64,000 nt of DNA from FEN-299 sp963717945 (lineage in GTDB: Bacteria > Acidobacteriota > Vicinamibacteria > Vicinamibacterales > Fen-181), in the NCBI GenBank assembly GCA_963717945.1, contig CAVQXT010000007.1, positions 620,001 through 684,000 on the forward strand. The letters run 5' to 3'. Of the stretch, positions 1-7,680 are shown piece by piece. Position numbers and translations under genes: made by a program. The notes beneath the pieces were generated by a model. That model was given only the letters and a program-made list of their open reading frames with translations, was not told the DNA's origin and did no database searches. Position 1 is the first letter of the stretch. Each line of letters opens with the position of its first letter.

Positions 1-2
1 AC

Positions 3-206
3 GTCGATCCCTCATCCACCATGCAGGTGGTCAACCAGCTGATCAAGCACGACAAGCCGTTCGACCTGCTGGTGATTCCCGGCGCGGGACACGGATCGGG
101 CGGCGCGTACGGCGATCACAAGCGATACGACTTCTTCGTCCGCGAGCTGCTGAGCCTGACGCCGCCGAAGTGGACGGCGTTCGGGACGAAGACAGAGACG
201 AAGTAG
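3..206 (+). CDS. S9 family peptidase, C-terminal end (partial)
   Basis: Only the last 67 codons are in the window; the reading frame is open from base 3 and stops with TAG at 204-206. The sequence reads as the end of the alpha/beta-hydrolase domain of a dipeptidyl-peptidase IV/prolyl oligopeptidase-type enzyme, with an FDLLVIPGAGHG motif whose His would be the third member of the Ser-Asp-His triad, followed by a final helix (YDFFVRELL). Such enzymes are usually exported and trim peptides. The rest of the gene lies upstream of the window, so Ser and Asp cannot be checked. Confidence 0.8.
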   Translation, partial: VDPSSTMQVVNQLIKHDKPFDLLVIPGAGHGSGGAYGDHKRYDFFVRELLSLTPPKWTAFGTKTETK

Positions 207-229
207 GCGGTAGGCAGTAGGCGGTAGGC
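204..229. repeat. Short direct repeat after the peptidase stop
   Basis: The 12-mer TAGGCGGTAGGC occurs twice with AGT between the copies, beginning at the peptidase stop codon and running directly into the first palindromic repeat. No coding potential is seen. Confidence 0.6.
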
Positions 230-254
230 GCAGGCCTGAAGGCCTGCGCTATCT
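228..254. repeat. Palindromic repeat, family A, copy 1
   Basis: The core GCGCAGGCCTGAAGGCCTGC is an inverted repeat (GCAGGCCT/AGGCCTGC around GA) followed by GCTATCT. The same unit recurs at 276-303, 28518-28582 and 36885-37037, which makes it a dispersed REP-like family. It lies between the convergent ends of the peptidase and the metal-free hydrogenase-like operon and could form a hairpin in either transcript. Confidence 0.85.
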
Positions 255-275
255 GCAGATCTTGCGGGGATCGAC

Positions 276-303
276 AGATAGCGCAGGGCTTCAGCCCTGC
301 GCT
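276..303. repeat. Palindromic repeat, family A, copy 2 (inverted)
   Basis: AGATAGCGCAGGGCTTCAGC followed by CCTGCGCT is the same element as copy 1 in the opposite orientation, with a compensated stem change (GGCCT to GGGCT, paired with AGCCC). The compensated change keeps the hairpin, which suggests that the folded form matters. The two copies form a head-to-head pair 21 bases apart, and the second ends 41 bases before the stop codon of the convergent gene. Confidence 0.85.
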
Positions 304-344
304 GCTGGAGGGCCGCCGGTCGCAAGCCGCTCGCCGCGAGCCGG

Positions 345-1922
345 CTACAAGTCCGTCCCCGAGTACGACAAATCGAGCGACTTGTTGCACAGCGGGAAGT
401 CGGGGACGATGTTGCCGGGGCCGAGCTCGCCGAACAGCGGCCAGTTGCAGAACGACGGGTCGCGGATGACGGCCCGATCGAGGCGGCCATCGCGCACGCG
501 CACCCAGTCGAGGATCTGGCCCCGCCAGCTCTCGGACCACCCGAGCGCGTCGCCGTCGCGGCAGAGGCACGCGGCGCGGAAGGCAGAGTCGGCGCCGCGC
601 TCGCGGGCGAAACCCACGGCGACGCGAACGAGCTCGGCCGCGTCGGCCATCTCGTCCAGGCGCAGCATCACCCTCGCAAAGACATCCCCCTCGGTACGAG
701 TGCGCGCGGTGACGGGCAGCTGGCCGTAGCCGGCGTGCGGATGGTCCCGTCGGGCATCGCGATCGACGCCAGAGGCCCGGGCCGCGATGCCCTTGGCGCC
801 GTAAGCCAGGGCGGCCTGGCGCGTGAGGACGCCGGTCGTCTCCAGGCGGTCGCGCAGGGTGTCGGAGTCGAGCGCGAGGCCGACGAGCGTGGAGAATTCG
901 GACCAGGCCTGACCGAGTGTCGCCTCGACGTCGGCGAGCTGCGCGGGTGTCGGCGGCGCCGCCACCCCTCCGGGGACGATGAGGCCGCGGAAGAACCGGT
1001 TGCCGAACGCCCTCGCCGACAGCCGCCTGAGCCTCTCGACGATCCGGAAGCCGCTTGCCGCCATCACGGTGAACCCGGTGCCCATCCCGCAGACGTTCGA
1101 GATGTCGTGCAGGTGCATCGTGAACCGCTCGAGCTCGACGGCGAGCACGCGGAGCACGCGCGCCAGCGCGGGGGGCTCGCAGCCGGCCACCGTTTCGACG
1201 GCCTGGCAGAAGGCCAGCGCGTGCGAGGCGGCCGCGTCCCCCGACACTCGCTCGACAAACGGCATGGCGTCGTCCACCGACCGGCCTTCGAGCAGCTTCT
1301 CGACGCCCTTGTGGGTGAAGAAGAGCTTGCCCTCGAGCGTGACGATCCGCTCGCCGGCGACGCTGAACCGGAAGTGGCCGGGCTCGATAATCCCGGCGTG
1401 AATCGGGCCCACCGGGATCTGGAAGATCCCCTCGCCCTCGACGCGTCCGAGCGGATAGGGCTCGTCCGCCCGGGGCAGCCGCGTGTCCCAGGCGAAGTCC
1501 TTCCGCAGCGGGTGGGTGCCTGCGGGCACGTTCTCGTGGTGCACGAGACGCCGCGGATCGGGATGCCCCTCGGCGACGACGCCGAACATGTCCGAGGCGT
1601 ACCGTTCGTACCAGTGCGCGGCCATCACCTGCCGGGTGAGGGAGGCGAATCGCGGCGCGTCGGCCGGGAGGGCGGAGACGATCTCCACCCAGCGATGGCC
1701 CTGGTCGTCGGCGAGGACCGCGTGGACGCCGAAGCCGAGCCCCGCGGCGCGATCGTCGGTGGCGAAGAAGAGATCGAGCGGGCAGCCGAGCCGGTCGTGC
1801 AGATCGACGACCGCCGCCGTGAACTCGTCGCCCGACACCCGGACGACCGAACGGCCCTCGGAAGACGCCCGCACGTCCTGCCCGGCCTCTGCCGCCGCCT
1901 GGATCCACTGGTCCGCGTTCAT
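345..1922 (-). CDS. Hydrogenase-like large subunit (NuoC-NuoD fusion) lacking Ni-Fe ligands
   Basis: This 525-residue protein has a NuoC-like N-terminal part (about 1-155, with FGVVAEGHPDPRRL) fused to a NuoD/HycE-like catalytic domain. Group 4 [NiFe] hydrogenases carry RxCGxC and DPCxxC. Here the first motif reads RVSGDA (Ser227, Ala230) and the second DPSFCN (Ser490, Asn493), so all four metal-binding cysteines are gone, while the surrounding fold sequence is kept. The protein ends in NKSLDLSYSGTDL with no cleavable tail. Loss of these ligands is known from the energy-converting hydrogenase-related (Ehr) complexes, so no H2 chemistry is expected. The start is ATG overlapping the previous stop (ATGA). 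It is the last gene of a six-gene operon. Confidence 0.88.
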   Translation of the reverse strand: MNADQWIQAAAEAGQDVRASSEGRSVVRVSGDEFTAAVVDLHDRLGCPLDLFFATDDRAAGLGFGVHAVLADDQGHRWVEIVSALPADAPRFASLTRQVMAAHWYERYASDMFGVVAEGHPDPRRLVHHENVPAGTHPLRKDFAWDTRLPRADEPYPLGRVEGEGIFQIPVGPIHAGIIEPGHFRFSVAGERIVTLEGKLFFTHKGVEKLLEGRSVDDAMPFVERVSGDAAASHALAFCQAVETVAGCEPPALARVLRVLAVELERFTMHLHDISNVCGMGTGFTVMAASGFRIVERLRRLSARAFGNRFFRGLIVPGGVAAPPTPAQLADVEATLGQAWSEFSTLVGLALDSDTLRDRLETTGVLTRQAALAYGAKGIAARASGVDRDARRDHPHAGYGQLPVTARTRTEGDVFARVMLRLDEMADAAELVRVAVGFARERGADSAFRAACLCRDGDALGWSESWRGQILDWVRVRDGRLDRAVIRDPSFCNWPLFGELGPGNIVPDFPLCNKSLDLSYSGTDL

Positions 1923-3391
1923 GGTGTCACCGTGAAGGTGCGGGCGATGCTGGCGGCCCACTCGTACCCCGGCGTGCTGAGGAAGAAGATCCCGCCCGCG
2001 AACAGCAGCGCCAGTTCCACGGCCACCACCGCGTGGGTGATGGTGAACCGCTCGTCGCGGCGCTCGGCGAGCGCGCCGTCGCCCGATCCGAACAGCATCG
2101 AGAACAGGTGGTGCAGCACGCCGACGGGCACGATCGCCAGCGCGACGATGACGGCCACCGCCGCGGCCGGGCGGCGCCGGGCGGCCGCCATCAGGAACGT
2201 CAGCTCGCTCGAGAAGATGATCGACGTCGGCATGCCGATGAGGCCGAGGAAGCCGAGCAGGAAGGCCAGCGACGAGCGCGGCGCCGTCCGCCACAGCCCC
2301 TTGATGTTCGCGATCTTCGTCGTGTGCGTGCGGAGCAGGATCTCGCCGGCCGACAGGAACAGCGCGCTCTTCGCCAGCGTGTGGCCGATCATGTGCATGA
2401 CGGCGCCGGCCGCGCCGACCGGCCCCATCCCGAGGCCGAACGAGATGAGCCCCATGTGCTCGACGCTGTGATACGCCAGCATCCGCTTGTAGTTCTGCTG
2501 GTGCAACAGGACGAACGCGGCGAAGAGGATCGAGACCAGCCCGAAGCCGATGAAGAAACCGGACGTCCACGCGTCCCGCCCGAGGGCGAGATCCACCAGG
2601 GCCTTCGCCCGCAGCAGCGCGTAGAGCGCGACGTTGAGCAAGACCCCCGAGAGGCACGCCGAGATGGGGGAGGGCGTCCGGCTGTGGGCGTCGGGCAGCC
2701 ACGGGTGCATCGGCACGAAGCCGACCTTGGTGCCGATGCCGACGAACAGGAACACGAAGGCCCAGCGCACCACCTGCGGGTCCAGCGCCGCGGCCCGTTC
2801 GCGGAGGGCAGCGAGCGAGAACGCGCGGTCGAGCGGCAGGCCGGCGCCGACGCCCGCGTAGGCGAGCAGCAGCAGCCCGAGCAGGCTGACGCTGATGCCG
2901 AGCGAACAGAGCAGCAGGTACTTCCAGGCCGCCTCGATGGCGCCGTCCTTCTTGTAGAGCGCCACCAGCGGCGTCGTCGTGAGCGTCGTGGCCTCGAGCG
3001 CCACCCAGAGCACGCCGAGGTGATCGGTGGTCACCGTCACGAGCATCGCGAGCGCGAACAGCGGCAGAAGGGCGTAGTACAGGCGGACCTTGCGCAGCGA
3101 GAGAATGCCCGCCGCGTACTCGGTGCCGATGTACCGGACGCTCGACAGCGAGGCGGCGACCCAGACCACCTGGATGAGCACCAGCATCATCGCCGCGAAC
3201 CGGTCCACCGTCCACAAGCTGCCGACAAAGAGCGGCCCTTGCGCGAACACGAGGCCGGCCACCGTGCCAAACCCGGCCGCGGCCACCAGGCTGGCCACCA
3301 CCGCCGACCGGGCGAGCGTGCGGGCATCTCGCGCCGTCGCCGCGACGACGGAGGCCAGCACCGGGACGAGGAACGACGCGACGAGCAGCAT
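1919..3391 (-). CDS. HyfF-like antiporter-type membrane subunit (NuoN/NuoM family)
   Basis: A 490-residue polytopic membrane protein of the proton-pumping oxidoreductase family. Diagnostic stretches are LWVALEATTLTTTPLV (conserved Glu of TM5), GTKVGFVPMHPWLPDAH (Lys/His of TM7), NYKRMLAYHSVEHMG and HTLAKSALFLSAGE, which mark an ion-translocating half-channel. I chose the ATG one base after the preceding TGA; a TTG nine bases further upstream is the alternative and would overlap that gene. The next gene overlaps this one at ATGA. It is one of two antiporter-like subunits in this operon. Confidence 0.88.
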   Translation of the reverse strand: MLLVASFLVPVLASVVAATARDARTLARSAVVASLVAAAGFGTVAGLVFAQGPLFVGSLWTVDRFAAMMLVLIQVVWVAASLSSVRYIGTEYAAGILSLRKVRLYYALLPLFALAMLVTVTTDHLGVLWVALEATTLTTTPLVALYKKDGAIEAAWKYLLLCSLGISVSLLGLLLLAYAGVGAGLPLDRAFSLAALRERAAALDPQVVRWAFVFLFVGIGTKVGFVPMHPWLPDAHSRTPSPISACLSGVLLNVALYALLRAKALVDLALGRDAWTSGFFIGFGLVSILFAAFVLLHQQNYKRMLAYHSVEHMGLISFGLGMGPVGAAGAVMHMIGHTLAKSALFLSAGEILLRTHTTKIANIKGLWRTAPRSSLAFLLGFLGLIGMPTSIIFSSELTFLMAAARRRPAAAVAVIVALAIVPVGVLHHLFSMLFGSGDGALAERRDERFTITHAVVAVELALLFAGGIFFLSTPGYEWAASIARTFTVTP

Positions 3392-3392
3392 G

Positions 3393-4073
3393 TCAGTCAA
3401 TCAAATCGCTGAGACGGGCCGTGTCGTGCGACCGGTAGAGGCTGTGCACCTGCTGGCTCAGGATCGCCATCAGCAGCACGCCGGTCCCGATCGCGGCGAA
3501 GATTCCCATCTCGGTGAGGAACGGGACACCGCCGAGCGCGACCACCGCAAAGGCGGAGATCCCGTTTTCCACCGTGAGGAACCCGATGATCTGGGAGAAG
3601 AGATCGCGCCGGATGATCAGCATCAGGAAGCCGAGGAAGATGAGCGCCAGGGCCACGAAGACCAGACTCCAGAGCTGGATGACGCCTCCGGCCGGCGACG
3701 CCGGGCCCAGCGCCAGCGGCAGCCGCCGGGACATCGCGTAGGCGAGCCCGACCGAGGCGACGGCCAGCGCGTAGGAAGCGACCGGCCGCGTGATCGGCTT
3801 GAGACGCAGCATCTCGCCGAGCCGGCGCGCGGTGGACATGATGCCCCACGGGATCCCGACGACCTTCACCAGGATGGTGGCGACGGCTCCCGCGTACTCG
3901 GCGGGGTGGCCCGTCCGGACGGCGTGCGTCACGATGAGACCCGCCAGGCACGCCGACGAGATCGAGTAGTGCCGCAGCACCGTCGGCAGGCGCTTGCGCC
4001 CCATCGAGAAGAACGCCGTGAGCAGCATGCCGCCCGCGAACACGCCCTCGATCGACACGAGATCGGTCGTCAT
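3393..4073 (-). CDS. HyfE-like membrane subunit
   Basis: A 226-residue hydrophobic protein placed exactly where HyfE sits in hydrogenase-4 operons, between the HyfC-like and HyfF-like genes. The C-terminal half contains LFSQIIGFLTVENGISAFAV, typical of the NuoK/MnhC-like part of HyfE, which lies between antiporter subunits and contributes to the ion path. The start ATG overlaps the HyfC-like stop (ATGA). The fold assignment rests on this motif, the hydrophobic profile and gene order. Confidence 0.82.
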   Translation of the reverse strand: MTTDLVSIEGVFAGGMLLTAFFSMGRKRLPTVLRHYSISSACLAGLIVTHAVRTGHPAEYAGAVATILVKVVGIPWGIMSTARRLGEMLRLKPITRPVASYALAVASVGLAYAMSRRLPLALGPASPAGGVIQLWSLVFVALALIFLGFLMLIIRRDLFSQIIGFLTVENGISAFAVVALGGVPFLTEMGIFAAIGTGVLLMAILSQQVHSLYRSHDTARLSDLID

Positions 4074-5014
4074 AACCACCCCGCGAACAGGCCGAGCGCG
4101 AGGCTCGTGAGCCCGAGGAAGAGCGAACCGAAGAAGTACTCCGGCAGACCGTAGAACCGCAGCTTCGCCATGCTCGATTCGAGGAGCGCCAGCGCCGCCA
4201 TCACGCCCGCGAGCTTCAGGAACGCCGCGAGCGGCGCGAGGGCCAGCGCGGCCGGCCCGCTCGACGGCGTCAGCAGCCCCGCCGGCACGAGCAGGTTGCC
4301 GACGAGCAGCGCGAAGACGGCGAGCTTCACCATGCTCGCCAGCTCCATCAGCGCCAGGTAGGGCCCCGAGTACTCGAGCACCATCGCCTCGTGCACCATC
4401 GTCAGCTCGAGGTGCGTGGCGGGGTTGTCCACCGGGTAGCGGGCGTTCTCGCCGAGCGCGACCAGGGCCAGGGCGGCGACGGCCGGCAGCAGCCACGGGT
4501 GCGCCAGCAGGCCCGCGCCGGCCACCGACAGCATGCCGTCCACCGTCATCGAGCCCGAGGCCACCGCGAACGCGCTGAAGGCGACGATGAGCGCCGGCTC
4601 GAGGAAGGCGGAGATGGTCATCTCGCGGCTCGCCCCCATCCCGCCGAACGCGCTGGCCGAGTCGAGGCCGGCGAGCACCAGGAACGCCGCGCCGAGCATC
4701 CACACGCCCGCCACCACGAGCAGGTGGGAGAGCGGCGCGGCGGCGCCGCCGCGCGCGACCAGCGGCAGCACGGCGGCCGACACGAGCGCGGTGGCCAGCA
4801 CCGCCAACGGCGCCGCGCGAAACACCCAGGACGTGCTCGACGAGAGGACGACCTCCTTTCGCATCAGCGTGAGGATCGTCCAGTAGGGGAGCAGGACCGG
4901 CGCGCCGCGGCGTCCCTGCAGCAGCGCCTTGCCGCGGCGGACGAGCCCGGTCGAGAGCGGCGCGAGCGCCACCACGAGGACCGACTGGACGAGCGTCAGG
5001 ATCGCGGGGCTCAC
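4070..5014 (-). CDS. HyfC-like membrane anchor subunit (NuoH family)
   Basis: A 314-residue NuoH/HyfC-family membrane protein that would join the peripheral arm to the membrane arm. The family signature is clear: GRRGAPVLLPYWTILTLMRKE near the N-terminus, GASREMTIS, and ENARYPVDNPATHLELTM then HEAMVLEYSGP, the acidic loop that contacts the large subunit. The GTG start overlaps the stop of the upstream HyfB-like gene (GTGA), and the end overlaps HyfE. Tight overlaps imply translational coupling. Confidence 0.88.
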   Translation of the reverse strand: MSPAILTLVQSVLVVALAPLSTGLVRRGKALLQGRRGAPVLLPYWTILTLMRKEVVLSSSTSWVFRAAPLAVLATALVSAAVLPLVARGGAAAPLSHLLVVAGVWMLGAAFLVLAGLDSASAFGGMGASREMTISAFLEPALIVAFSAFAVASGSMTVDGMLSVAGAGLLAHPWLLPAVAALALVALGENARYPVDNPATHLELTMVHEAMVLEYSGPYLALMELASMVKLAVFALLVGNLLVPAGLLTPSSGPAALALAPLAAFLKLAGVMAALALLESSMAKLRFYGLPEYFFGSLFLGLTSLALGLFAGWL

Positions 5015-7011
5015 AGGGCCACCCACAGCGTCAGGAGCAGCGTGGCGAGCATCAGCGCGATGTAGAACTGGATCACGCCGTTCTGCAACTGCTTGAGCCA
5101 CGCGCCCGTGCCCTCGATGAGCCGGGCGATCGGAAAGTACAGTCCGGCCAGCACGCCGCCCGCCTTCCGGAACTCCATCTCGCCCCGGCGAATCCACGGG
5201 TTGGACGCCACGACCGGGCGGAAGACGACGTGCTTCTCGGCGCGCACGATGTCGCGCAGGAAGAACCGCACCGGCGCCGAGAAACCGGTCGCCGTGTACT
5301 CCATCGTGGAGTCGATCGGCTGCCCGCAGTCCCACGTGTGATACCGCCGCACGCGGGTTGGCGGGCCGAGAAGGCGGCGCAGCAGCCAGCCGGCGAGGCA
5401 CGCGGCGACCGCGGCGGCGGCCAGCGCCGGCGCGAGCCACGGCAGGCTGCCGCTGGCGACCAGCGACGCGGCCACCGCCGGCGGCGACGCCATGTCGAGG
5501 CCGACCGGCAGCAGCGGGGACAACCACGGCGCGGCCAGGCCGAGCGACACCACGGCGGCCGCCATGATCAGGACCGGGACGCGCAGCGCCGCCGGCGGCT
5601 CCACGGCGGCCCGCGCCCCCTCGGCGCGCGGCTCGGCGAGGAAGGTGAACGCGAACAGCCGGACCATCGCGAAGACGGCGAGGCCGGAGACGAACGCGAC
5701 GCCGACCAGCACGGTGATGGCGGCGGCCACCACCCCCGCGTCACGCGTGCCGAACGCCCCCATGACCGACTGCAGCAGGACCAGCTCGGCGACGAACGAT
5801 CCGGCCGGCGGCAGGGCCGCGGCCGACAGCGCGAGGACCAGGGCGCCGGCCGACAGCCAGGGCATCCGCGAGGCCAGGCCGCCCAGCAGTTCGATCTTCC
5901 CGGTGCGGGTCCCGTGGATGACCGCGCCCGCGCCGAGGAACAGGCCGGTCTTGAAGAGCGCGTGGGCCATCAGGTGCAGGAACATCGCGGCCATCGCCAG
6001 GTCGGCCAGCGCCGGCCAGCCGCCGCGCCGCAGCAGCACCTGGAAGCCGAACATCGTGAAGACCAGGCCGATGTTCTCGACGCTGCTCCACGCCAGGATC
6101 CGCTTGAGGTCGCGCGCGATGTTCGCGTAGATCACCGCGACGACGGCGCCCGAGAGGCCCAGGACGAGCAGCACCAGGCCCCACGCCGCGGGCAGCGCCG
6201 GCCAGCACGCCGCCGTGAACCGGAGCAGGCCGTAGATGGCGACCTTCAGCATCGCGCCCGACATCAGCGCCGACACCTGGCTGGGCGCGCGCGGGTGCGC
6301 CTCGGGCAGCCACGCGTGAAACGGCGCCAGGCCGGCCTTCGACGCGAACGCGAACAGCACCAGGCCCGCCGCGAGCGCCGACGCGCCGGGCGAGAGCAGG
6401 CCGACCGTCGAGCCGAGCGTGCCGAAGGTGGCGAACAGCGAGCCCGCGCCCGCCATGCCGGCGCCCACCATCAACGCCCCCGCGCCGAACTGCGCGACGG
6501 CCAGGTAGAGCAGCCCCGCCTTCTGCGACGCCTCTTCTCCGTCGGCAATGACCAGCAGGAAGGCCGAGAGCGACATCGCCTCCCAGAAGAGGAGGAAGGA
6601 GGCCACGCCCGACGACAGCAGCACGCCCTGCATGCTGAGCACGAACACGGCCGTCAGCGGCAGCACGGCGCGCAGCGGGTAGTGCCCGCGCTCGTCCTCG
6701 GAATACCGGGATCCGAACCACACGGCCATGGCCGCGACGAGGTGCAGGAGCAGCAGGAAGAAGGCCGAGAGCCGATCCACCAGGAGCGGAGCGCCGAACA
6801 ACAGGGGGGACGCGCCGAGCGGGATCGGCGGCACGCGCGAAGCGAGGAAGACCCCGGACCCGAGCGCGCCGGCCAGCGCGCTGGCGATCATCGCGGCGTG
6901 ATGAACCCGCCGCAGGGCGCGATGGCGCGCGAACAGGCCGGCCGCGGCGGCCGCCGCCGACAGGCCCCACGCCAAGAGCAGTGCGGCGGATGAGAAGCCG
7001 GCGGCCGTCAC
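5011..7011 (-). CDS. HyfB-like antiporter-type membrane subunit (NuoL family)
   Basis: A 666-residue polytopic protein with the NuoL/HyfB arrangement: FWEAMSLSAFLLV (TM5 Glu), ASKAGLAPFHAWLPEAHPRA (TM7 Lys and His), DLKRILAWSSVENIG and HALFKTGLFLGAG (TM10 Lys). The C-terminal part contains RRYHTWDCGQPIDSTMEYTA, characteristic of hydrogenase-type HyfB rather than of complex I. The GTG start overlaps the small-subunit stop (GTGA). Together with the HyfF-like subunit it gives this complex two predicted ion channels. Confidence 0.9.
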   Translation of the reverse strand: MTAAGFSSAALLLAWGLSAAAAAAGLFARHRALRRVHHAAMIASALAGALGSGVFLASRVPPIPLGASPLLFGAPLLVDRLSAFFLLLLHLVAAMAVWFGSRYSEDERGHYPLRAVLPLTAVFVLSMQGVLLSSGVASFLLFWEAMSLSAFLLVIADGEEASQKAGLLYLAVAQFGAGALMVGAGMAGAGSLFATFGTLGSTVGLLSPGASALAAGLVLFAFASKAGLAPFHAWLPEAHPRAPSQVSALMSGAMLKVAIYGLLRFTAACWPALPAAWGLVLLVLGLSGAVVAVIYANIARDLKRILAWSSVENIGLVFTMFGFQVLLRRGGWPALADLAMAAMFLHLMAHALFKTGLFLGAGAVIHGTRTGKIELLGGLASRMPWLSAGALVLALSAAALPPAGSFVAELVLLQSVMGAFGTRDAGVVAAAITVLVGVAFVSGLAVFAMVRLFAFTFLAEPRAEGARAAVEPPAALRVPVLIMAAAVVSLGLAAPWLSPLLPVGLDMASPPAVAASLVASGSLPWLAPALAAAAVAACLAGWLLRRLLGPPTRVRRYHTWDCGQPIDSTMEYTATGFSAPVRFFLRDIVRAEKHVVFRPVVASNPWIRRGEMEFRKAGGVLAGLYFPIARLIEGTGAWLKQLQNGVIQFYIALMLATLLLTLWVAL

Positions 7012-7537
7012 CGCGACCTCCCCAGGCCGTTCGCCAGCCCCTGGAGGATCTCGGCCGGGGACGGCGGGTCGCCGGGGATGCGGAGGTGAACGGGGATCAC
7101 CTCGTCCACCGCGCCGACCACCGCGTAGGAGCCGCGCCAGATGCCCCCCGTGCACGCGCCGTCGCCGAGCGCCACCACGAGGCAGGGCTGCGGGGCGGCC
7201 TCGTAGGTCAGGCGAAGGGCGCGCTCGAGATTGCGGACCACCGGGCCGGTCACCATCAGCACGTCGGCGTGCCGCGGGGAGGCCACGAAGCTGAGGCCGT
7301 AGCGCTCGAAGTCGTAGTAGGCGTTTCCGAGCGCGAACAACTCGAGCTCTTCGGCGTTGGTGGACCCCGCGTCGACGGCCCGGATGCGCAGCGATCGCCC
7401 CCGTACAGATCAGCCAGCACGGCGCGCAGCGCCAGTCCGGGCGCGTCCAGCTCGGCGGGCTGGGCAGCCGGGGGCACCTCGCGCTCGGTGACGCGCGGCC
7501 CCAGGAGCAAGGTCTGCAGTAATCGGACGAACGACAT
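7008..7537 (-). CDS. Hydrogenase-like small subunit (NuoB family), frameshifted, lacking cluster ligands
   Basis: The N-terminus (ATG at 7537, MSFVRLLQTLLLGPRV) and the C-terminal part (to 7008) lie in different frames. The join is at a run of five C on the plus strand at 7398-7402; one more base, or a -1 slip there, gives YGGRSLRIRAVDAGST, a good family match. All four [4Fe-4S] ligands are absent: GSCNGC reads GSTNAE, GxCA reads GDGA and IPGCPP reads IPGDPP. The rest of the fold (YYDFERYGLSFVASPRHADV) is well kept, so this does not look like general decay. It is the first gene of the operon. Whether the shift is real or a base-calling error cannot be told here. Confidence 0.8.
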
Positions 7538-7680
7538 GCGCTCTCTGCGCCGCAAAAAAAAGCCAGGCTCTCGCACGGCCGGGGGCTCGGCGCTGAGCAC
7601 ACCGGGATGTGGGCGGTCGGGTACTGCGGGTAGCGAAGACCAACGGAGCCGACCCAGTCTATCACGCAGGGACGCCGTCC

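Noticed and set aside
345..1922. Reading the metal-free large subunit as an active NiFe hydrogenase
   Set aside because: All four Ni-Fe cysteines are replaced and there is no C-terminal tail for the maturation protease.
43..3412. Long open frames on both strands over the metal-free complex genes (for example 43-1908 minus and 2033-3412 plus)
   Set aside because: They are Arg/Pro/Gly/Ala-rich shadow frames caused by high GC; the real genes have clear family motifs and overlapping starts.
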